A stretch of 64,000 nucleotides of DNA from Adiantum capillus-veneris (Eukaryota; Streptophyta; Polypodiopsida; Polypodiales; Pteridaceae): contig CM043944.1 of assembly GCA_014529385.2 (NCBI GenBank), positions 176,236,740 through 176,300,739 of the forward strand. The letters are read 5' to 3'. Shown piece by piece: positions 56,815-64,000 of the stretch; position 1 is the stretch's first letter; each line of letters opens with the position of its first letter. The position numbers were made by a program, and so were the translations under genes. The notes beneath the pieces are model-generated. The model saw nothing but the letters and a program-made list of their open reading frames with translations, was not told the origin of the DNA and did no database searches.

Positions 56815-59800
56815 TTTCTAACTGGGTTTTGCTTGCAACCCAATTATGCTGTACTTTGGTCTTTATGAAGGCAAAGCTTTAAATGTTTCTTTTGCCAAGT
56901 ACCATATTTGAACAGGCCCATCTCTAAATTATGGATAGAGAGTGGCAGATTGCCCTAGGTTCGGGGACGGTATCTTGAGGCCTGCTGGCACTGTTGTTTC
57001 TAAGCATCCAGGTAAACCAGCTTGCAATGAGCTTTTTAGTGGTTGAATGCCAGTTGGTTTGGGTAATTTCAATTGTGTGCGTTAATCTTTTGGTTTCTCG
57101 CATGACACACAGCTAAGGTTCACTCCCTGCTACCTTCTGAGCAACTATTGCAAGGTGTTTTGCTGCATAACTTTCATGCTATGTTACATTCAGTGTTTTT
57201 AATCTATTTTGGTTGATTTTGTCAAAGCCACACTTATCATCGTTTTGCTATGCTTCATGCATGCAGGCATAGTCAGTGTAACGAAGTAACTGCAAAAGAC
57301 GTGATCGACCATATTTTATGGGCCACATTTATTTATAATTGGTTGAATACCGAGGGATGTTGTCTCTTTTTTTTTGTGATGTTGACTGTGATAGGTAAAC
57401 TGATTTGTGGTAGGCAATTGTGTGATAGGTAATTTGCAGCGTGTCATTGGTATATCAACACACATCTTTCATAGGTAAATCATGAAACTGACAACTGAAG
57501 GTTGTCATCTTTTCGTCTCATGTCATGGGGTGGGTCATTTGGGTGAACTACCAGAGTGGATGTTTTGTCGCCTGCTGAGTCGTTGCTGACTGCAATGTTT
57601 AGATCTCAGGTTTCAAGTCCCACATATTAGTACGGGATGCTTTGAGGAGGAGGAGTGGACCAAGCGAAAGCCTCATTTCCGTAACGGTTGCGAGTTTCTG
57701 CTCGTAAAGTAGGCCAAAGTGCTCATTCAGACCTTACAGGATGTCTAAGACTGAGTTCACTGGAAGTTTTACTCCTGGATTGCTGCTATGGTCACGAAGA
57801 TCAGAATTTGTGCACAAGCAATAATTGGTCGGGTTCAAGACCTCGTAACTTCAGCTTCTGGGCTCAATCTGCAGTGTTTGTTTTAACACTGCTTTTTATT
57901 GTAATACAGCTTTGCTTCTTGATTGGCACTGCTGAAGTGTGTAGCATTTTTCATTATAAAAAACGGAAGCGAAGTGAAGGTTCGAGATTTGGGAGCCGTG
58001 CATGACAGTAGATGTTTTACTTATCTTGATGTAAGACGACCAATAAATGAGTCTTTGTAGGTGAATTTTACCAGAACTTGTATGTTGCATTAGTACGTGT
58101 GATATTTGGTCTAGTGTTGGGTATAATTGCAGATGCAAAATGCTCTTGCTTTGTGTGCCCTGGTTTTGATGTTTTTTGTTATCAGGGTTGGAGGAGACGA
58201 TGTAGTAATTATATAAAAAGAGAGCTGGTTGAGTACCTTTGGTGGGAGATGAAGCGATATGTTTTGTGTGTGTATTGACCTTGACTTATATGAACATATT
58301 AATTACACACTGGCTTGGAAAAATGTTCGCTTAGGTGTATAAAGGCGGCCTTGAAGTTACATGTTTGCTGTGTAACGTAGGTTTTGCAGAGGCAGTGTTG
58401 AGATGACTTCTACAAATCCGTCACAAAGCTGGATGAATGAAGGGAGCCATCGTGTTTGCATGTGTAAGAGCTTTTCTTAACTTTGCCAAAATCTGCAGCA
58501 TTGGGAGAATCTGGGCGATGTTGAGAAGAAGAGAAGTTTTAATGTCGAGACCTCAAAGATATATCTGACGAGTCTTGAACTCGAGACCTGATACTCAAGA
58601 GGGAACTGGAAGGAGCTGGGCAGTGTTGGCTGACTCAACAAGCAGGTTTGAACTCTACTCTATGCAGAAGGGCTCTGAGGTGTCCTGAACGGTTCAGCGC
58701 ATGATATTACGAGCTTTTTCACATGTGATATCTGTACAATTTTGTGATTAAACCCTAAATTCTTTGTTGGCTTGTTAGGATAGTCCTTGGATGATTTTGT
58801 ACTTCAAATCAGGACATGTATGGCCGCCCGCCCTTCCAAGCAAACCTCTGGAAAACAAGTCTACCTTGGCAAGTGTACTAGGCAAACCCATTCTCCTTTA
58901 CTTTTGGCATGTTTTATCTCCTTTACTTTTGGCATATTAAAACATGCTGCAGAGGAGGAGAAAGTTGTACAAATTTTTGAATGTGTTTTCTTAGTTTGTT
59001 GAAGGGCTTCATGACTTCCACTTTTTGTTATACAATTGAATCCTTCATCTAAAAGCCTCATGACTTGTCTTTTCAACTCTCTGTTTTACGATGCCAAAAG
59101 TGAGCGTGTATGTTGTTTGAGATACTTTCTTTAAGCAAGTTGTGCTCGGGACTTGAGGTTTTGAAATTTGACAATGCTTGAGACTTCCGTTTCTTGACTG
59201 AGCTAGGGCAAGCAAGTGTCCATGATTAAGAAGAGTGCCTTGCTTGCAAATTTCTCAAGTCATCAGTTTTTTTTCTACCAAGTCATCCCAAAAATTGAAA
59301 AGCGCTATGAAGAAAGAGATTCTATTGTTAGGTGGCTCATGCATTTTGGCCTTTAAGATAATTTGAAACCCAAAACAGTGACTATATTTTTGTCGAAGTC
59401 CTCATAAAACATAATGAGGGAGTTCCCTTCAATTTCTGAATGTATTATACACCTATATTTTAGGGATAACGCATGACATGATGTGTTTGTACATTTTGGA
59501 TATATCGCCATTTTATGAAGTAGACTTTTTAAAGAAAGATTTGACATAACTTTTAAGGCAAATTATGCAATTCACCGACACCTATGGTTTCCATGTAGCT
59601 CTTACATTTTTTTAATTGAGTTCTCCATTAACTCTCGTGCTCTCTCACATAGATATGTTGTTAGGTAAAAAGCTTTGTAAATAATTTTTCATTAAGAAGT
59701 TTCCTTTGGAGAACAAGGAGTTCGAGGTGCACCAAAAAAGGGACTTGAATCATAGACAAAGGGCAAAGCGCACAAGAAGCATGTGACTTCTCTGTCTATA

Positions 59801-60039
59801 GCATCTATGGCCACAAATTTTGAAGAATCCATAGTTGGTTTAATTCCTTCTCACAAACTAATCTCCTTGGTGTGCATGCCCATTTGATGGTGCATCATGA
59901 TTTTGTAGTCGGAGTAATAGATCAGGCTAGTGAGTTTCCCAACCTAGCAATTGGGGTTGAGATTGAGGGAGACCACCTTATGGGGTATGCAGATCGATCT
60001 TTCACTCAAAATGATGATAAGCTCTACAAAACGTAAGTG
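56815..60039. other. Flank downstream of the RH42-like gene, no further gene recognised
   Basis: The first few hundred bases are presumably 3' UTR. A small plus-strand frame at 57688-58005 (105 codons) has a hydrophobic stretch but no known domain. No RNA gene or element boundary was found. Confidence 0.5.
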
Positions 60040-60411
60040 GAAAATACGACATAATTAGAATTATGTACAACGGTCCATGTGAAACCGCTAGTTAGTGAGT
60101 TGGCAATATAAGTGTCCATCAGTCTTGATAGGTAGACCATGTCCGTGAAGTCCAACAGTAGTACCATTGATGATGACTCTCGAGTTCGCCAGTGATAAAT
60201 ATAGGCAAAGTAGTAATCCAATTGCCCCATGTGTTGAGTTTGATATCTGTACAATCCCCCTCAAGCTCAACGTCATCTCTTGATAGCTCGAAATCGTCTT
60301 AACTTCTCTACTCTTGGGATTTTAGTGAAGATGTTTGCAACATGCTCATCTGTCCTCATAAACCGAAGGTAGATGCCGCGAGCTAGGGAGCAAGGACCTT
60401 ATCTCTAATGA
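60040..60411 (-). mobile_element. Copia element 2 remnant: RNase H end, polypurine tract and 3' LTR start
   Basis: The minus strand reads RFMRTDEHVANIFTK (about 60320-60365), the usual C-terminus of Copia RNase H. It is followed by TTGAGGGGGAT and then TGTACAGATATC at 60253, a polypurine tract and LTR start. The left limit of the LTR is uncertain. On the right the reading is cut by element E at 60411. Confidence 0.65.
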
Positions 60412-61989
60412 TGTAACATTTAATGGTCTAGTAACTTGTGTGTAGCGAAAAATAACATAGACATAGTGAGCATTTCATTAGAATAGATTCCTAATGAGCA
60501 TATCAAGAGAGCTTGGATGGAGAGAGCAACAAAAGCATAACACCTAGATAGATAGGCATGAACAGGAGAGAAATTAAGCTATTGACAACAGTTGATGACC
60601 GGATTTACATGGAGCCGGTCCCCCCTCCAAAAGGCTTTGTATTATAGGTTCCCCCCATCAAGGGAGACATATAACAATACAATACTTTGTGTTCCTTCAA
60701 TAACTTGCTGGTGCAATGAAGATGGAAGCTTCAAGCACCAAGCTTACACTTATAAAACACAACATCAATTCCCTCACGGTCTCAGAGCCAAGACCTCACA
60801 CACCTTCGAAGATGGTGAGAGCTAGTGAGGTATGAGAGTAGATCGAGAGGAAGGAGTATTCTTACGAGAAAGAAGTATGTCTCCTCACATAACACTCATA
60901 ATAGCTTAGCATAGCTTAGTAATTAGCATGGTAGAGGAGATGAGCATCCATTGGAGCTTGGCTCTTGGTTGGATTTGCATCACAAAGCCAAGAGATGTTG
61001 GTGTAGGCCTCCCTTCTCACAAGCTTGGAGTAGATGATGAGCTTTCCATTAAAGCTTGAGAAGGAGAGATAGTCTTCTTTACTTCACACATGAGCTTGTG
61101 TGAGTGTGTAAGTGATAATGCCTTGCAAAAATCAGCCCCCCCTCTCTCTTGGTCGACCCCTCTTGCTATTTGCTCATGCTGGCATCCTATTGGCCCCTGC
61201 AAAGCTTAGCCAATGACAATTAAGAAGCATAAGTGATAGCCTTGTCACATGTGTCCCCGTTTCCCCTTTTGTGAGAACTTGAGGTATTTAAATAATGCAA
61301 TTAAACTCTCATTGGACCCCTTAGTCTTATGGCCAATAGGAATCAGGCAAGCCATTGGGCTGCTGAATGCTCATTGGACCCCTTGCGAGACTGTCCAATA
61401 GCCTTCTAGAGAGCTTAATTTCTATTGGTTCTTTTATTAAGTGTTTTTAAATAAATTAAACTAGATTTACTCTAGTCTAATTCTCATTGGTCCACCTCTA
61501 TGGCCATCCAATAGGATTTGAATGCACCTTGGGGGCAACTGGGCTAGGGAGCTGACATGTGTCCACTATGCCCTTTGTGTAAAAGGAGCTTGCAAGAGTG
61601 TGTGTGTGTGTTTCTCTCTCATCCCCTACATAAAAGGTTCGCCCCCTCCTAGATAGGGATGTGGGAAGACTTTTGAGTCTTCCCACAAGCATCCAAATTT
61701 ACCTAGAGTTTGACCATTGAACATTTTATTTAATTTTGGAACCTTAGCATTTTGGAAGTCTTAATGGATTGAACCTTAGGGTCTTTGAAGCCCATTGTTG
61801 CACATTTCTCTTTTGCAGATGCTCCCCCCCTTGGATCCCTATTTTCCTTCCTTTGGATCCCTACTGTGTGACTGGTCTGCCAGCTTAACCAATATTCTAG
61901 CTTTTTCTCCCCTTGTACTTCCCTATATTAAATGATGAGTTTAACATGAGAAAGTCATTTAGGAGAATTAGATATTAGTTATTATGACA
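60412..61989 (-). mobile_element. 3' LTR of element E
   Basis: 1578 bp. On the minus strand it starts TGTCATAATAACTAATATC at 61989 and ends TTAAATGTTACA at 60412, as in D. The five bases AATGA (60407-60411) are the expected target duplication; the other copy lies beyond the window. A short GT repeat sits at about 61598-61611, where D has a long one. Confidence 0.9.
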
Positions 61990-62399
61990 TTACCTCTCTC
62001 TTGAAATCATAGTCATCCTTGACTATGGGATAGAGAAGATAAAGCTTAGTCATTAGTCCTTTTGTAGCGGGTAGAGGATCCCTATTTTACCCTACGACAT
62101 CGTTCCAAAATGGATGACTAATCCATTTGGCGCTTGAGAGCGTAAGCTGCTGCAAGCATGTCTGCGCATTAGTCCTATCAATCTTCCATAGTAGAGTGAC
62201 AAGCTCTACTTGGTGTTTGGAAGATGTCGTGTCGTCTTCGCAAACTTGATCCTAAGCATGCATACTTCTTAATATTTGTGCACAATAAAGAGAAAGAGAG
62301 CCTTATAAGACAAGAACTTTGTTCATTTTAAACATTTTTACATTTGCTTACTCTAGGGAAGCATTGTAAGCATTGACAAGGTTTAGGTTATTCTTTAAT

Positions 62400-62700
62400 T
62401 GTATGCCTTGCATCCATCTAGCATCTTCAAAAGGATAGTCCTTAAACTTAATAAGATACCGTCAGATAATCTTACCGCCTCTCAATACCTTGTCTTCATG
62501 TCGGAGAATGGACTCGGGCTGCAACGCCTCTTCTTGGTCCTCGATCTTTGGTGGGTCTTCAATAGTTGGTTGTTGAGGTGGCTCTCCTTTGTAAGGCTTT
62601 TGTAGGCTCACATGGAAAGCATTGTGTATGAGCCAATGACTGGGCAACTTGAGTTGATAGGCCATGTCATTGATTGGTCTAAGAATTTGGACGGGAGCAT
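62400..62700 (-). pseudogene. Element E chromodomain and second GPY/F module
   Basis: The minus strand reads QILRPINDMAYQLKLPSHW, HNAFHVSLQKPYKGEPP, LQPESILRHEDKVLRGGKII, then TGA and YLIKFKDYPFEDARWM. This is the integrase C-terminal module with a chromodomain split by a stop one codon away from D's. Confidence 0.85.
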
Positions 62701-62930
62701 GAGATTCATACATTACTTTCTCACGTAATGAGTTAGTAATGCATAGTCTATTGCCATAGAGAAGATAACCATCTTGTAAGGTAAACGGTTCTTCTTTCTT
62801 CCCTAGTGCAAGGGCTGAAGTCACATCTCTAAAATCGAGATCAATAGCATACTCATTTATCATAGAAGATAGATCATTGTGAGTTGCTATGGAAATCACG
62901 TTCACTCTCGGCCATCTTGGTTCTCGATCT
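62701..62930 (-). pseudogene. Misplaced RNase H/integrase linker segment in element E
   Basis: VISIATHNDLSSMINEYAID and LGKKEEPFTLQDGYLLYG match the segment that precedes the integrase zinc-binding domain in D (about 45630-45790) and C. Here it lies after the integrase core and is fused directly to a GPY/F module. Confidence 0.85.
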
Positions 62931-63944
62931 CCGGTGGGTCTTCAATAGTTGGTTCTTGAGGTGGCTCACCTTTGTAAGGCTTTAATAGGCTCACATGAAA
63001 GGCATTGTGTATGAGCCAATGATTGGGCAACTTGAGTTGATAGGCCATCTCATTGATTGGTCTAAGAATTTGGAAGGGACCATAGTATCTTTTTGCTAAT
63101 TTAGCATAGTACTTTTGGTGTCCCGTAGGATTCTTGCCGGTCGTGTACCTTAATCGAGCCTTGGGAAATTTAAGCAAGACCCAATAATTTTCTTTCAAGG
63201 CTTGGGTTCTTTTGTGCTTATCAGCAACAACCTTTTGCCTTTGCTGTGAGATAGAGATAGCATCCTTAATCTTTTGGAAAGATTCTTGTAGGTCTCGGCT
63301 ATACTCATTTGTAGCAAAGATCTTCCCGTGTACCTTAAGTAGCAGGGGACTTTTAGATCTTTCCTCAATTACCTCGAAAGGTGCTTTTCCCGTGGAGGTA
63401 TGTACAATATTATTGTAGGCGTACTCCACTAAGGGTGTAAGTACTTCTCCCATTGGGATCTTTGATCTACTTCCGTTACGTAGGCTTTTAGTAGATAAAG
63501 AATTGTTAGTTTAGCTATTTCACTTTGGCCATCCGTTTGAGGGTGATAGGCCGAAGAGAAGTTTACCCTTGTCCCTAAATTCTCAAAGAGACCCTTCCAA
63601 AAATTAATGGTCATTCTAGAATCTCTATCTGACACTATGGACATTGGCAAGCCATGGTACTTGAAGATTTTTGATATGAAGAGGGTTGCCATTTAATGGG
63701 CTTTGATAGTCTTTTTGACATGTATAAAATGAGCTTGTTTGCTGAACCTATCTACTATCGTCCATATTCCTGTATTCCCATGGATAGACTTAGGCAATCC
63801 AAAGATAAAATCCATGGATATGCTCTCCCATGATGAATTAGGGATTGACAAAGGTTGAAGAAATCCAGGTTTCTTCCCTCTATCAAACTTCGTCTTTTGG
63901 CATACCACACATTTAGAAACATACTCTTGTATGTTTGCTTTCAT
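62930..63944 (-). pseudogene. Element E integrase
   Basis: From right: QEYVSKCVVCQKTKFDRGKK (zinc-binding end), ISMDFIFGLPKSIHGNTGIW (first Asp), IVSDRDSRMTINFWKGLF (second Asp), YHPQTDGQSEIAKLTI (Glu), VEYAYNNIVHTSTGKAPFEV, then a first GPY/F module ending PPEIENQDG. Catalytic residues are present, but an in-frame stop at 63693-63695 and a frame change near 63440 interrupt it. Confidence 0.88.
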
Positions 63945-64000
63945 GGCAGGCCAATAGAAATATGTTTCTATCCCTTTTAGGGTAGAGATAAGCTTTTCTT

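Larger units (their letters stand above)
60412..64000 (-). mobile_element. Element E: 3' part of a chromovirus
   Basis: LTR, polypurine tract (complement of 61990-62003), untranslated tail, chromodomain, integrase. The element continues past the window. The internal order is rearranged: a second integrase C-terminal module and an upstream linker segment are inserted between the integrase core and the chromodomain. Confidence 0.9.

Noticed and set aside
57688-58005. Plus-strand ORF with a hydrophobic stretch downstream of RH42
   Set aside because: No conserved domain, and its position in the presumed 3' flank makes chance most likely.

Overview
The window looks like nuclear DNA of a land plant with a large, retrotransposon-rich genome. 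It holds one clear host gene, a Prp5/RH42-type DEAD-box spliceosomal helicase at 53.2-56.8 kb on the plus strand. Almost everything else is nested LTR retrotransposons, their remnants and microsatellites. The species cannot be read from the sequence; a fern, lycophyte or similar large-genome plant would fit, but this is inference.

Layout. 1-2.4 kb: deleted chromovirus (H) with two partial LTRs. 3.3-5.1 kb: 5' end of a Copia element. 5.8-7.4 kb: minus-strand scraps of a Copia reverse transcriptase and of a Ty3/gypsy element. 9.3-19.6 kb: degenerate minus-strand Ty3/gypsy element A, split in its gag by a 2.2-kb inverted-LTR palindrome (16897-19071) with a 5-bp target duplication. 20.5-21.9 kb: minus-strand non-autonomous LTR element carrying half of a class III peroxidase gene. 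21.9-45.5 kb: minus-strand Ty3/gypsy element C, interrupted by an 18.7-kb plus-strand element B (23204-41913, target duplication ATAAC). 45.5-49.0 kb: plus-strand chromovirus D. 49.0-52.1 kb: minus-strand LTR F, into which a solo LTR G of the same family inserted in opposite orientation (target duplication CTTGT). 52.1-53.2 kb: pyrimidine-rich upstream region of the helicase. 56.8-60.0 kb: host flank with nothing recognisable. 60.0-60.4 kb: Copia remnant. 60.4-64.0 kb: 3' part of a minus-strand chromovirus E.

The most unusual content is in elements A and B. Both belong to an Athila/Tat-like gypsy lineage; B has a tRNA-Asp primer site. In both, a second retropepsin-like domain follows the integrase, in addition to the usual protease before the reverse transcriptase. 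B also carries nine copies of a 24-bp, near-perfect palindrome in two clusters. One cluster precedes gag and the other precedes a large third ORF (coiled coil, up to 1091 codons). The two clusters share centre-to-centre spacings (288-125-284 versus 284-135-283 bp) and distance to the following ATG (180 versus 178 bp), so the gag leader appears to be duplicated in front of ORF3. The inverted-LTR palindrome has an asymmetric 10-bp centre that matches the T-arm of the tRNA-Asp primer beyond the usual 18-nt primer site, which points to read-through of the primer during reverse transcription. No element in the window has fully intact coding capacity.
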